DNA of 64,000 nt from an uncultured Spirochaetales bacterium (GCA_949288415.1 CASEKE010000051.1:1-64000), one strand, 5' to 3'. Counted from the stretch's first letter, positions 17,213 through 25,872 are shown. Notes: generated by a model from the letters alone, not told the origin. Numbers and translations: made by a program.

Positions 17213-18349
17213 TCAAAAGCCAAGAAGGGCATCGTATACATCGCCGCCCTCGGATATCTTCGGCTTCTCCGTCAAGCCTTCGATCTGGGCTCTCGCAACC
17301 TCATTGCTCCTTATGATGTAGTCTATATTCCCCTGCAGCTCTAGGACTTTGCTGTTTCCCGGGTATTCATCGAGGACCTCTCCGACCATTGCCGCCGCCT
17401 CGTCATACCGTCCGAGCGCAGCCAGAAGCAATGCGGAATTGTAGCCGGACGGAAGATGCCGGGACGAGTCCCACTCGTATCTGAACACTGCAAGGGCCGC
17501 ACTGTAGTTTCCGTCCTCGACGCTCTTGTAGGCAGTCTTGACTCCATTGACCTTCGGGTCGTTTTCCATCAGGTTCTCATATCTCATCACCTTACGGGGC
17601 ACCAGGGCAGCAAGAATATCGTACTGTATAGAGTCTATCATGTCATAGAACCGGGAATCCGTATCCGAGGGAGCGAAGAACGGAGATGATATGTCGCAGG
17701 AATAGGAATCCGCAAGCGGGTAGCTCTTTTTGGCGATGATTCTCTCGCTCTTTGCATCGACGACGGTGAAAGTAAACACCATGCCCTGATCGGCCGTGTA
17801 GTGATAGTCGACATCCCTTGCAATATGGCTATGCCCATCCTTGTCGACGACCACGCGTTCCCTGACGGTCGAATAGATGTACTCGTTCACAGTCATGGAC
17901 TCTATACGAGGAATTATGACGGCATCAATCCCGTTTCTCTCGAACGTCTCCTTTCGGTCATAACCTATGCTGCCGCTTGCAAGCATGCGGTCGGTAATGT
18001 TCGGGCCGGTTATGTCGAAATACCCCGACGAGGAAAGGGTCCTCACAAGGCTATTGGTCGCGTATGATGCCACGCTGTCCTTGAGGTTGTAGCCATAGCT
18101 CGAGAAAACTAGACCATAGGACGCATATGAATAGCTGTCCATTGTACGAACGTAGCTCGATGGTCTGATAAACCCTGAAAAAGGAACAGTCGAGGCAATC
18201 GCTATGTTCCTGTAGGGTCCCATGTCTATCTCGCTTGCCTCTGCATATTCGATGCCGACGCTTGTGGCGCAGGAGGCAAGGAGGACGATTGCCGAAAGCA
18301 GCAATGCAAGTATCTTCTTCATTTCTTTTTTACGGTCGTCTCCTTTCAC
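17213..18349 (-). CDS. Uncharacterised lipoprotein with CsgG-like N-terminal part and C-terminal TPR-like helices
   Basis: About 378 residues. A signal peptide ends in a lipobox (LLASC, the Cys being residue 27 or 18 depending on the start). After it, YRNIAIASTVPFSGF resembles the start of CsgG/LpoB-type lipoprotein domains, and residues near 290-350 contain alternating helices (NYSAALAVFRYEWD, GRYDEAAAMVGEVLDEYP) like a pair of TPR units. The GTG at 18349 forms a GTGA overlap with the preceding stop and has AGGAG 7 nt upstream; the ATG at 18322 is an alternative that begins directly with MKKILALLL but is poorly spaced from a ribosome site. Function unknown; probably an envelope assembly or scaffold factor working with the upstream gene product. 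Confidence 0.75.
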   Translation of the reverse strand: MKGDDRKKEMKKILALLLSAIVLLASCATSVGIEYAEASEIDMGPYRNIAIASTVPFSGFIRPSSYVRTMDSYSYASYGLVFSSYGYNLKDSVASYATNSLVRTLSSSGYFDITGPNITDRMLASGSIGYDRKETFERNGIDAVIIPRIESMTVNEYIYSTVRERVVVDKDGHSHIARDVDYHYTADQGMVFTFTVVDAKSERIIAKKSYPLADSYSCDISSPFFAPSDTDSRFYDMIDSIQYDILAALVPRKVMRYENLMENDPKVNGVKTAYKSVEDGNYSAALAVFRYEWDSSRHLPSGYNSALLLAALGRYDEAAAMVGEVLDEYPGNSKVLELQGNIDYIIRSNEVARAQIEGLTEKPKISEGGDVYDALLGF

Positions 18350-19134
18350 GACCACTCTCCTCTGTTCTCGTACTGTACCATGGTCCTGATGAAATTGCAG
18401 GCCTCAAGGAAATTGCTTCTGATGTTGACGTATTCGAACGGCAGACCGTAGCTTATGGTAACGTTCGAGTACTCTATTCCCTTCACTGTCAGAATGGCCC
18501 TGTAGCGCGAAAGGTCGGCAAACGCCTCCTCTTTCGTCGTCGCGACAAGGGAGATTCCCATGTGTGCCGCCACAATGACGAGCTGACCTGTGATGGTGTC
18601 ACCTATGATGTCGGAAAGCACTACCATCGGCTTGTCATGGTCGAAGAACGGACTGTGCGAAAGGCTATCGACATTTATAAGCTGGTCGACAAGGGTTTCG
18701 TACGAAAGATCGCTGTCGGACGAGCACTTGAATATCTTGTCGCCATTCTCTGTGAGCTGCAGCATGAACGTCGGGCGGATGAACCTATGCATGGCAAGAG
18801 CTCTCTCGTCCGGCCCCAGAGTGAAGATCACGGAACAGTTCATCTGTCGGCTGATGTAGAGCGCCATATCGAACGGGTCCGAATCATGGACATCGAATCC
18901 TATTATCTGTTCCCCGTCCGCGACCTCGCGCTTGAGCGACTCGGTTGAATCGACAAGGGAATTGAAGCATATCGGATTGCGACTTTTCAGTACCGATGTG
19001 GTATACGCATCGAGATTTCCGAGGACGACGGCCTTTCTTCCTTCGTCGTGGAGGAACGAAATCAGCAAAGAGTTCACTTCCTCAAAATATTCGTCGCCGC
19101 TCGAAAGCAGGACGATCAGCGTGTAGCTTTTCAT
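18346..19134 (-). CDS. Conserved-looking protein of unknown function
   Basis: 262 residues, no signal peptide or membrane segment. I do not recognise the family. Alternating hydrophobic strands and helices (SYTLIVLLSSGDEYFEEV, KAVVLGNLDAY, GEQIIGFDVHD, QLVIVAAHMGISLVATT) suggest two alpha/beta domains; no P-loop is visible. The start at 19134 (MKSYTLIVLL) is chosen because an extended -10 (TGGTATACT) ends 8 nt before it; upstream in-frame codons would place the start in the promoter. It is coupled to the lipoprotein gene by a four-base GTGA overlap, so the two products probably act together. Confidence 0.7.
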   Translation of the reverse strand: MKSYTLIVLLSSGDEYFEEVNSLLISFLHDEGRKAVVLGNLDAYTTSVLKSRNPICFNSLVDSTESLKREVADGEQIIGFDVHDSDPFDMALYISRQMNCSVIFTLGPDERALAMHRFIRPTFMLQLTENGDKIFKCSSDSDLSYETLVDQLINVDSLSHSPFFDHDKPMVVLSDIIGDTITGQLVIVAAHMGISLVATTKEEAFADLSRYRAILTVKGIEYSNVTISYGLPFEYVNIRSNFLEACNFIRTMVQYENRGEWS

Positions 19135-19142
19135 ATGCCATG

Positions 19143-19190
19143 AGTATACCACACAGCCCTCTTTTCCGCCACTGTCGCAGTATATATAAT
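19143..19190. promoter_or_regulatory. Divergent leaderless promoters
   Basis: The minus-strand extended -10 TGGTATACT has its hexamer at 19143-19148, 8 nt before the ATG at 19134. The plus-strand TATAAT at 19185-19190 ends 6 nt before the ATG at 19197, with TTTTCC (19162-19167) 17 nt upstream. Neither gene has a Shine-Dalgarno sequence, so both mRNAs should start at or next to the initiation codon. Only about 36 bp separate the two -10 boxes. Confidence 0.65.
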
Positions 19191-19196
19191 ATGTGT

Positions 19197-19373
19197 ATGG
19201 CAAATTTCTATTTCGACGATCTGGATGACGAAGACGAAGAGGACGAAAAGGAGGAAAGCGTATACTTCACCGACCTCGGCAAGCTTGTCGACGAACTTGA
19301 AAAGACAGAGGAGATCGACGATGAGCTGCTGCTCGAGGACCTGGACGACGAAGATGGGGACATCGATTTCTGA
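19197..19373 (+). CDS. Small highly acidic protein, 58 residues
   Basis: Reads MANFYFDDLDDEDEEDEKEE and ends DLDDEDGDIDF; more than half of the residues are Asp or Glu, with a hydrophobic middle (SVYFTDLGKLVDELEK) that could form an amphipathic helix. The symmetrical acidic ends around a helix resemble small partner or nucleic-acid-mimic proteins, but I recognise no family. The ATG at 19197 is preferred because the TATAAT box ends 6 nt before it; another in-frame ATG lies 6 nt upstream. It is transcribed away from the unknown gene at 19134. No terminator is obvious. Confidence 0.6.
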   Translation: MANFYFDDLDDEDEEDEKEESVYFTDLGKLVDELEKTEEIDDELLLEDLDDEDGDIDF

Positions 19374-19424
19374 GACGGGAAACATTTTGCATCCAGATTG
19401 CATAAATATTCATGTTTGTGCATA

Positions 19425-19453
19425 TTGCATTCATTTTTTCTTTAGGCTATCAT
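19425..19453 (+). promoter_or_regulatory. Promoter of the TrpXYZ-type importer with upstream TTGCAT repeats
   Basis: TTGCAT (19425-19430) and TATCAT (19448-19453) are 17 nt apart. Two further TTGCAT copies begin at 19387 and 19398, 11 nt apart (one helical turn), with a TGTGCAT at 19416-19422. The repeats may be a regulator-binding site. The leader carries GAGGGAGG before the ATG at 19486. Confidence 0.6.
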
Positions 19454-19485
19454 TTCTCCCATAAACAAAGAGGGAGGCTCTTACC

Positions 19486-20496
19486 ATGAAAAAAACTATT
19501 GCCATGTTGCTTGCAATGCTCCTCGTCGTTTCGACGATATTCGCAGGCGGAGCTGCCGAATCGGCAGCGGGAACCGGGGAGAAGGCCTATCGCGTCGGCG
19601 TCAGCAAACTGCTGGCCCACCCTGCACTCGACCAGGTCGAGGTCGGAATGCAGGACTACCTTGCTTCGACAGGTTTGAACATTGTATACGACTTCCAGAA
19701 CGCACAGGGCGACATTGCGTCATGCGCATCCATCGCACAGAAGTTCAAGGCCGACGGAGACGATGTCGTACTCGGCATCGCTACGGCCACGGCGCAGGCG
19801 CTTGCGAACGTTTTCATCGATACTCCGGTGGTCTTCTCCGCAGTCACCGATCCGGTCGATGCAGGACTCGTCGATTCATATGAGGGAAGCGCGGACACCA
19901 ACGTATGCGGCGTCAGCGACATGAACCCTGTCGAATCGCAGATCAAGCTGCTCATGGATATCACCGGTGCGAAAAAAATCGGAAACATCTATGCATCCGG
20001 CGAAGCCAACGGCGTCACGCTCATGAACCAGGCCAAGGAAGCCGTCGAAAAGCTCGGAGGCGAGTTCATCGAAGTTGCAGTCGCCAATTCGGCGGAGGTC
20101 AAGATGGCAGCCCAGTCGATCATCGACCGCGTAGACGCCATCTACATTGCGACGGACAATACGGTCATCTCGGCTCTGGCCGCAGTCGACGATGTCTGCG
20201 CCAAGGCAGGCAAACCGCTGTTCAGCTCGGATCCGACAGCCGTCGACGGGCTTGAATGCCTGATCGCCTGGGGCTTCAATTACTACTCGCTCGGAGTACA
20301 GACAGGCAAGGTGATCGAACAGATCCTGAAAGGCTCGGAAGCCGGTCCGATCGGAACGATCTTCCTCGAAGATCCGGCAGATTTCGAGCTCTGGTTCAAT
20401 CTCGACACAGCCAAGAAGCTCGGTATCACGATTCCGGAGGAGAATCTCGCAGCCGCAGCCGTAGTCATCGAGAACGGCGAAAAGATCGAGAAGTAA
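19486..20496 (+). CDS. ABC transporter substrate-binding protein (TrpX/ABC_sub_bind family)
   Basis: 336 residues; residues 1-25 form a signal peptide ending FAGGAAES. The mature part has the Peripla_BP ABC_sub_bind pattern: QVEVGMQDYLASTGLN, a GIATATAQAL segment, TPVVFSAVTDPVDAGLV, KKIGNIYASGEAN and ADAIYI-like DAIYIATDNTV. Proteins of this family with this gene order (binding protein, permease, ATPase) are the TrpXYZ-type importers for tryptophan or other aromatic amino acids; the ligand here is not proven. A stable hairpin follows the stop and precedes the permease gene. Confidence 0.88.
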   Translation: MKKTIAMLLAMLLVVSTIFAGGAAESAAGTGEKAYRVGVSKLLAHPALDQVEVGMQDYLASTGLNIVYDFQNAQGDIASCASIAQKFKADGDDVVLGIATATAQALANVFIDTPVVFSAVTDPVDAGLVDSYEGSADTNVCGVSDMNPVESQIKLLMDITGAKKIGNIYASGEANGVTLMNQAKEAVEKLGGEFIEVAVANSAEVKMAAQSIIDRVDAIYIATDNTVISALAAVDDVCAKAGKPLFSSDPTAVDGLECLIAWGFNYYSLGVQTGKVIEQILKGSEAGPIGTIFLEDPADFELWFNLDTAKKLGITIPEENLAAAAVVIENGEKIEK

Positions 20497-20514
20497 ACAT
20501 CATACCAAGTATGC

Positions 20515-20541
20515 GAAGGCCACAGAGCTCCTGTGGCCTTC
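20515..20541 (+). repeat. Perfect 11-bp hairpin between binding-protein and permease genes
   Basis: GAAGGCCACAG / CTGTGGCCTTC with a 5-nt loop, no T-run. It starts 18 nt after the binding-protein stop and ends before the permease ribosome site. It probably protects the upstream mRNA from 3' decay or limits transcription into the permease gene. Confidence 0.8.
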
Positions 20542-20562
20542 TGTGCAAGGAGAGGTACAACA

Positions 20563-21492
20563 ATGATAGAAGGAATATTCGTGGAGGGACTGATCTTCTC
20601 CATCATGGTCATGGGCATCCTGATAAGCTACAGGATACTCGATTTCGCCGACCTTACGTGCGACGGATCGTTTGCGACAGGAGCCGCGGTGGCGACGATG
20701 TGCATCATGAACGGACTTGGAATCACCGTCGGTCTCATACTTGCATTCCTTGTCGGAATACTCTGCGGAATGGTTACTGCGGAGATACACAACCGCCTGA
20801 GAATACCGGGTCTGCTTGCAGGTATCCTTACGATGACGATGCTCTATTCAATAAATATAAGGATACTTGGAAACAGAGCAAACGTTCCTCTTCTCAAAGT
20901 CGAGACGCTCTACAAAGTCTTTCCTGAAGTTTTCTCGTTCATGCCTAGCGCATTTGCAAGCCTTACGGGCACGATCCTGTTCGTTCTCGTGGTAAAGATT
21001 CTCATGGATCTGTTCTTCCGTGCGGACCTCGGGCTTGCTATCGGAGCGCTCGGAGGCAACGAGCAGATGGTGATCAGCCAGGGCATGAACCCGGCGACTC
21101 TAAAGCTCATCGGAATCGGACTATCCAACGGTCTGATCGCACTCTCCGGCGGACTTCTGGCCCAGTATCAGGGGTTTGCCGACGCCAACCTCGGACAGGG
21201 AATGGTCGTCCAGGGCCTTGCGGCGATAATGATCGGAGAATTCCTTTTCTCGTCGAACAGGATCAGCCTGATAACTCTGCGGTGCATCTTCGGCGCAATC
21301 ATATACAAAGGCCTCATGTTCTTCGGAAGGAAATACGGCTATCTGATAGGAATCACGACGAACGACTTCAAGCTCCTCACAGGAATACTCGTCATAATAA
21401 GCCTTGCCGTGGCCAAGACCAGAAGCGCCGCAAGCGACGCGGATGCCCGCAAAAAGGCACTCAAGAGGACAAGGGAGGCGAAGAATGCTTAA
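20563..21492 (+). CDS. ABC transporter permease (TrpY-type)
   Basis: 309-residue inner-membrane permease with about eight hydrophobic segments, related to branched-chain amino-acid permeases (BPD_transp_2). The motif RILDFADLTCDGSFATGAA near residue 25 and the loop GFADANLGQGMVVQGLAAIMIGE near 210 are characteristic of this importer family. The ATG at 20563 has AGGAG 8-10 nt upstream; the upstream in-frame start lies inside the hairpin region. It overlaps the ATPase gene by 8 nt. Confidence 0.9.
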   Translation: MIEGIFVEGLIFSIMVMGILISYRILDFADLTCDGSFATGAAVATMCIMNGLGITVGLILAFLVGILCGMVTAEIHNRLRIPGLLAGILTMTMLYSINIRILGNRANVPLLKVETLYKVFPEVFSFMPSAFASLTGTILFVLVVKILMDLFFRADLGLAIGALGGNEQMVISQGMNPATLKLIGIGLSNGLIALSGGLLAQYQGFADANLGQGMVVQGLAAIMIGEFLFSSNRISLITLRCIFGAIIYKGLMFFGRKYGYLIGITTNDFKLLTGILVIISLAVAKTRSAASDADARKKALKRTREAKNA

Positions 21493-22273
21493 GATAGAGC
21501 ATGTCACGAAGGTCTTCTTTCCGGGGACCATCAACGAGAAGGTAGCGCTCGAGGACATAAACCTCAACGTCGAGAAGAGCGACGTCATCTGCGTGATCGG
21601 AAGCAACGGAAGCGGCAAATCGACGCTCTTCAACATGATTGCAGGAACGTTCCCTGTGACGAGCGGAAAGATCACGCTCAACAACAAAGACATAACGCAC
21701 AAAAGCGAATTCAAGAGAGCTTTCGACATCGGACGCATCTTCCAGGATCCGACAAAGGGAACAAGTGCGAACATGTCGATCCAGGACAACATGATCCTCG
21801 CCTATTCCAAAGGAATGAAAGGTCTCAGATTCAGCCTCACGGCAGAGAAAAAAGAGTATTTCAAGAGTCTTCTCGCCCCTATCGGCCTGTCGGACAGGCT
21901 CGAGGACAACGTAGGTCTTCTTTCCGGAGGCCAGAGACAGGCACTGACCCTTCTCATGAGCACCATGAGTCATCCGAGCCTGCTGTTGCTCGACGAGCAC
22001 ACGGCGGCACTCGACCCGAACAACGCGAAAACCGTCATGGACCTTACTAAGGAATACATCGAAAAGGACAAGCTGACAGCGATGATGGTCACGCACAACA
22101 TGCAGTTCGCGATAGACTACGGCAATCGCCTTGTCATGATGGACGAAGGTCACATAATCTTCGACATCAAGGGTGAGGACAAGGAGAAGCTCACTGTTCC
22201 GATTCTGGTGGAAATGTTCAAGGACATAAGGAAGAAGGACTTCGCCTCCGATGAGACGCTGCTCACGAAATAA
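21485..22273 (+). CDS. ABC transporter ATP-binding protein (TrpZ-type)
   Basis: 262-residue ATPase: Walker A GSNGSGKSTL near residue 40, signature LLSGGQRQALTLLM, Walker B LLLLDEHTAALDP (His rather than Pro after the catalytic Glu, as usual in this importer family), and switch MVTHNMQFA. GGGAGG lies 7 nt before the ATG, which overlaps the permease stop. It completes the importer operon. Confidence 0.92.
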   Translation: MLKIEHVTKVFFPGTINEKVALEDINLNVEKSDVICVIGSNGSGKSTLFNMIAGTFPVTSGKITLNNKDITHKSEFKRAFDIGRIFQDPTKGTSANMSIQDNMILAYSKGMKGLRFSLTAEKKEYFKSLLAPIGLSDRLEDNVGLLSGGQRQALTLLMSTMSHPSLLLLDEHTAALDPNNAKTVMDLTKEYIEKDKLTAMMVTHNMQFAIDYGNRLVMMDEGHIIFDIKGEDKEKLTVPILVEMFKDIRKKDFASDETLLTK

Positions 22274-22289
22274 CATTCATGAATGAAGA

Positions 22290-22317
22290 GCGGTCCGCAC
22301 TTTTCTATGCGGACCGC
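22290..22317 (+). terminator. 10-bp GC-rich hairpin after the importer operon
   Basis: GCGGTCCGCA / TGCGGACCGC, 8-nt loop, 17 nt after the ATPase stop. There is no T-run, so termination may be Rho-assisted or the hairpin may mark an RNA 3' end. Confidence 0.6.
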
Positions 22318-22446
22318 CTATTCGGCGTAAACCTGCTACATGCCAAGATAATTTCCCTCGGATGCCATGGAACAAAACCCCTGAAAACCGTTATAATGCA
22401 ATCGGTGGTTTTCAAAACGGGTGTCGTGGAGCAAGAGGGATTCGCT

Positions 22447-22953
22447 ATGAAAGACGATCGCAACGCCGACATTGTTCTTCAGAAACCTAGGATTTCCATC
22501 ACCGACATCGTGTCGGAGGACAATCCCGAGGACAGCCACCACTACTATTCCACTCCGACATTCCGGGGACACTGGGCGCTTCTGTCCGAATTTACGCAGG
22601 ACACGGCAACGCTCGCGGAAACATACCTGGAAACCCATGACCAGATCTATGCGGCCCGCCTCGAGGAGGATCTATACAGATTCTTCGGCAACCCGGGAAC
22701 GGCCATCGCACCATCGTTGTCCGCATCGCCGAAAGCCGGGCTGACGGACTTCGCATCGTTCGTGGATATTCCATTGCTGATCGCCAGGATGAGGGACGAG
22801 GACGACATAGACAGCGAGGTACTGTACGTCATGACGTCCTGGGCAAGAAAGTTCGTCGAATACCTGGAACGGACGCGAATCCAACTGGTAAAAGACGAGG
22901 AATCCGACCTGGCATATGGGAAGGTGCTATCAGCGTTCTCCCTCATTTTGTAG
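22447..22953 (+). CDS. Hypothetical protein, 168 residues
   Basis: Soluble, mostly helical protein that I do not recognise. Recognisable features are TPTFRGHWALLSEFTQDTATLAE, an acidic MRDEDDIDSEVLYV and a helical C-terminus. The ATG at 22447 is chosen because AGAGGG lies 7-8 nt upstream and a TATAAT box at 22392-22397 would give a leader of about 45 nt; the longer frame from 22279 would start within the preceding operon's terminator. It stands alone between the importer operon and the MATE genes. Confidence 0.65.
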   Translation: MKDDRNADIVLQKPRISITDIVSEDNPEDSHHYYSTPTFRGHWALLSEFTQDTATLAETYLETHDQIYAARLEEDLYRFFGNPGTAIAPSLSASPKAGLTDFASFVDIPLLIARMRDEDDIDSEVLYVMTSWARKFVEYLERTRIQLVKDEESDLAYGKVLSAFSLIL

Positions 22954-23011
22954 GAAGAACGTAACGGCAGTTCTGCGTGCAATGGAAAAACGGACAATGA
23001 CGCCTCTTCGA

Positions 23012-23029
23012 CGGAACAAACTTGTTCCG
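23012..23029. promoter_or_regulatory. Perfect 18-bp palindrome upstream of the MATE pair
   Basis: CGGAACAA-AC-TTGTTCCG lies about 30 bp before the -10-like CATAAT (23058-23063) of the first MATE gene. Operators of MarR- or TetR-type repressors of drug pumps often look like this; the regulator is not encoded next to it. Confidence 0.6.
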
Positions 23030-23070
23030 CCATATGGAGAAAAAAAACTTTTTGGTCCATAATGGCAATC

Positions 23071-24429
23071 ATGGCAAGAACCAAGATCGAAAAGAGCGAG
23101 CTTCTTTTCACAAACCGGTACATCTTCAACCTCACCCTGCCGCTTCTGATAGAGACGATACTGAACGTGACCATCGGCATGGCCGACACGATTATGGTCT
23201 CAAGCGCGGGCGAGGCCTCCGTCTCGGGGGTTTCGCTTGTCGATTCGCTGGCGAACCTTTTCATATTCATGCTGTCGGCATTCGCCACAGGCGGCGCGGT
23301 GGTAGCGACCCAGTACATGGGCCGACAGGACAAAGAGCATGCCTCGTCCTCGGCAAAACAGCTCATACAGCTTGCATTCATCTCGGCGCTTGCCTGCTCA
23401 CTCATACTTCTGCTGGGACAGGATTTCATGATGGATCTTGTCTTCGGTTCGATCGAGCCGGATGTAGATGCGGCGGCATCGGGATATTTCCTCCCGATAG
23501 TCGCGTCTCTGCCGTTCCTTGCGGTCCTCAACAGCGCGAATGCGATATCGCGAAGCATGGGCAGAAGCCGGATCACCATGGTGGTCGCTCTGATCATGAA
23601 CACGATAAACATATCGGGCAATGCACTTTTCATATACGTATTCAGGCTCGGAGCCACAGGTGCGGGAATTGCCAGCCTGATATCGAGGATCATCGCCTCT
23701 GCGATAATGCTTACGGTACTGTACAACCGGAATCTTCCGATCCACATATCGAAGGTGTTCAAGCCTTCGCTGGAGGCCCCGATGGTCAGGAGGATACTTC
23801 GCATCGCCCTTCCATCCGGAGTCGAGAACAGCATTTTCCAGATAGGCAAGATCCTCACCATGAGCATCATAACCTCCATCGGGACCGCTGCCATAACGGC
23901 CAATGCGGTCATGAACAGCATCGCAACCGTCACCAACATTCCGGGAACTGCAATCAACATGGCGGCCGTGACGATCGTCGGACAATGCTGCGGAGCCGGC
24001 AAATACGACCAGGCGGAGTACTATGCGAAAAAACTTCTTGGCGTGACATATCTGATGCTTCTCGCCATAAGCGTGCTGATCTTCGTCTTCATGGAACCGA
24101 TAATAGGACTGTACAACCTCGGGCCCGAATCGCATGCGCTCACAAGGGAAGTTGTGGTGATGATTCTCGTCCAAACAGCGATCTTCTGGCCGCCGGCATT
24201 CAGTATTCCGAACTACCTCAGGGCTGCCGGCGACGTCAAATTTCCGATGTACGTATCGATTGCCAGCATGTGGATATTCCGCGTCACGCTCGCAAGGATC
24301 CTCGGTCTGAACTTCTCGATGGGTCTCATGGGAGTCTGCTGGGCGATGTACATAGACTGGTACGCCAGACTGCTGTTCTTCATACCTCGCTTCAAATCCG
24401 GCCGATGGAAGACGAAGAGGGTCATCTGA
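23071..24429 (+). CDS. MATE family efflux protein (first of a tandem pair)
   Basis: 452-residue inner-membrane exporter with twelve predicted helices in two MatE repeats. Conserved segments: NVTIGMADTIMVSSAGEASVSGVSLVDS (residues 30-57), GGAVVATQYMGRQD, and the second-repeat counterpart VTIVGQCCGAGKYDQAEYYAKK. Such proteins exchange Na+ or H+ for cationic drugs or metabolites. The ATG at 23071 is preferred over that at 23062 because a CATAAT box ends 7 nt before it and neither start has a Shine-Dalgarno sequence. The second MATE gene follows after 5 nt. Confidence 0.9.
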   Translation: MARTKIEKSELLFTNRYIFNLTLPLLIETILNVTIGMADTIMVSSAGEASVSGVSLVDSLANLFIFMLSAFATGGAVVATQYMGRQDKEHASSSAKQLIQLAFISALACSLILLLGQDFMMDLVFGSIEPDVDAAASGYFLPIVASLPFLAVLNSANAISRSMGRSRITMVVALIMNTINISGNALFIYVFRLGATGAGIASLISRIIASAIMLTVLYNRNLPIHISKVFKPSLEAPMVRRILRIALPSGVENSIFQIGKILTMSIITSIGTAAITANAVMNSIATVTNIPGTAINMAAVTIVGQCCGAGKYDQAEYYAKKLLGVTYLMLLAISVLIFVFMEPIIGLYNLGPESHALTREVVVMILVQTAIFWPPAFSIPNYLRAAGDVKFPMYVSIASMWIFRVTLARILGLNFSMGLMGVCWAMYIDWYARLLFFIPRFKSGRWKTKRVI

Positions 24430-24434
24430 TCGGC

Positions 24435-25784
24435 ATGTCGAATGGAAATTCCGGACTGCTGTTCGACGGCAGATATCTCAGGAGCCTCATAATTCCTCTT
24501 GTTGCCGAGACCCTTCTGGGCGTAACGATCGGCATGGCCGACACGATCATGGTCTCGAGCGCAGGGGAAGCCGCCGTCTCGGGAGTTTCTCTCGTAGACT
24601 CGATCGGATCGCTGTACGTGTTTCTGGTCACGGCATTCGCCACTGGAGGTGCGGTAGTATGCTCGCAATACCTTGGGCGGAAGGATTACGGGAATGCCTC
24701 ATCGGCCGCAAGGCAGCTCGTCATGCTCTCTTTCTTTGTATTCCTGGCTCTCGGCATCCTGATGCTGGCATTCAGGGATGTCATCGTAGGAATGCTCTTC
24801 GGCACAGTGGATGACAATGTGCTTGAAAGCGCGAACGACTACTTCGTGCCGATCATGGTCTCTCTTCCTCTCCTGTCACTTTCGTCCTCAGCCACGGCGA
24901 TACTCAGGACGATGGGGAAAACCAGGATCAGTCTTCTTGCCAGCATTCTTTCCAACGCGGTCAACGTGGCAGGGAATGCCGTTTTCATTTACGGTTTCTC
25001 CATGGGCTCGTTCGGGGCCGGTCTTGCAAGCCTGATCGGACGGGCGACAGGTGCGATACTTCTCATGGCCGTCGTCACGCGTGGAATGCACGAAGTCAGC
25101 GTGGCCGGACTTTTTTCCACCAAGCCCGACAGGAGAATGATATGGCGCATCGTGCGGATCGCCCTTCCCTCCGGAATAGAGAACAGCATATTCCACATCG
25201 GAAAAATCCTGATGACGAGTACGATAAGCAGGATCGGTACCGGTGCAATCGCAGCCTATGCCGTCTCAACTAACCTAGGCAACTTCTCGAATCTCGGTGC
25301 TCAGGCTATCGGCCTGGCATCCATAACGGTGATCGGACAGTGCTGCGGAGCCGGCAGATACGATCAAGCCGAATACTATTCGCGCAAGCTTCTTCTGGCG
25401 GCATATGTGTTGACGGCCTTCAGCTGTGCAGTCCTTTCCGCGGCGATCTCACCGCTTGTAGGACTGTACAACCTTTCCCCGGAAGGCAGAAATCTGGCCA
25501 TCGAGGTATCTCTTCTGCTGTTCGTCCAGACGGCTATCTTCTGGCCGATGGCATTCACGTTGCCGAATTTCCTAAGGGCAGCCGGAGACGTCAAATTCAC
25601 GATGATCGTATCGATTGCAAGCATGTGGATATTCCGAGTCACGCTTGCGGAAATACTCGGAGTGGCTCTGGGCTTCGGTCTTGCCGGAGTATATTGGGCC
25701 ATGTTCGTGGACTGGTACTGCCGTATCGTATTCTTCGCAATACGCTTTCGAAAGGGGAAATGGAAAAGTATGCCCGTGATCTGA
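24435..25784 (+). CDS. MATE family efflux protein (second of a tandem pair)
   Basis: 449 residues, with the same topology as its neighbour and near-identical blocks (GMADTIMVSSAGEAAVSGVS, VIGQCCGAGRYDQAEYYSRK, FLRAAGDVKFTMIVSIASMW), so the two arose by tandem duplication. The ATG at 24435 is 5 nt after the first stop; an in-frame ATG at 24405 inside the first gene is an alternative. No strong ribosome site is visible, so translation is probably coupled. Paralogues may have different substrates or could assemble together; the latter is speculation. Confidence 0.9.
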   Translation: MSNGNSGLLFDGRYLRSLIIPLVAETLLGVTIGMADTIMVSSAGEAAVSGVSLVDSIGSLYVFLVTAFATGGAVVCSQYLGRKDYGNASSAARQLVMLSFFVFLALGILMLAFRDVIVGMLFGTVDDNVLESANDYFVPIMVSLPLLSLSSSATAILRTMGKTRISLLASILSNAVNVAGNAVFIYGFSMGSFGAGLASLIGRATGAILLMAVVTRGMHEVSVAGLFSTKPDRRMIWRIVRIALPSGIENSIFHIGKILMTSTISRIGTGAIAAYAVSTNLGNFSNLGAQAIGLASITVIGQCCGAGRYDQAEYYSRKLLLAAYVLTAFSCAVLSAAISPLVGLYNLSPEGRNLAIEVSLLLFVQTAIFWPMAFTLPNFLRAAGDVKFTMIVSIASMWIFRVTLAEILGVALGFGLAGVYWAMFVDWYCRIVFFAIRFRKGKWKSMPVI

Positions 25785-25846
25785 GGAGATTCGTCGAAAA
25801 AATCTCGCAGCATGCATTATTTTTCCCCAAATCACATCTATGCTTC

Positions 25847-25852
25847 TATAAT
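25847..25852 (+). promoter_or_regulatory. -10 box of the yesM-yesN-type operon
   Basis: A perfect TATAAT lies 20 nt before the ATG at 25873 and upstream of GGAGGAG. The matching -35 is not clear. Confidence 0.5.
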
Positions 25853-25872
25853 TATTGGAAAACGGAGGAGAG

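Noticed and set aside
23022-25784. A 920-residue open frame across both MATE genes
   Set aside because: The first half is an out-of-frame shadow of the first MATE gene; only the part from 24435 matches a protein family.
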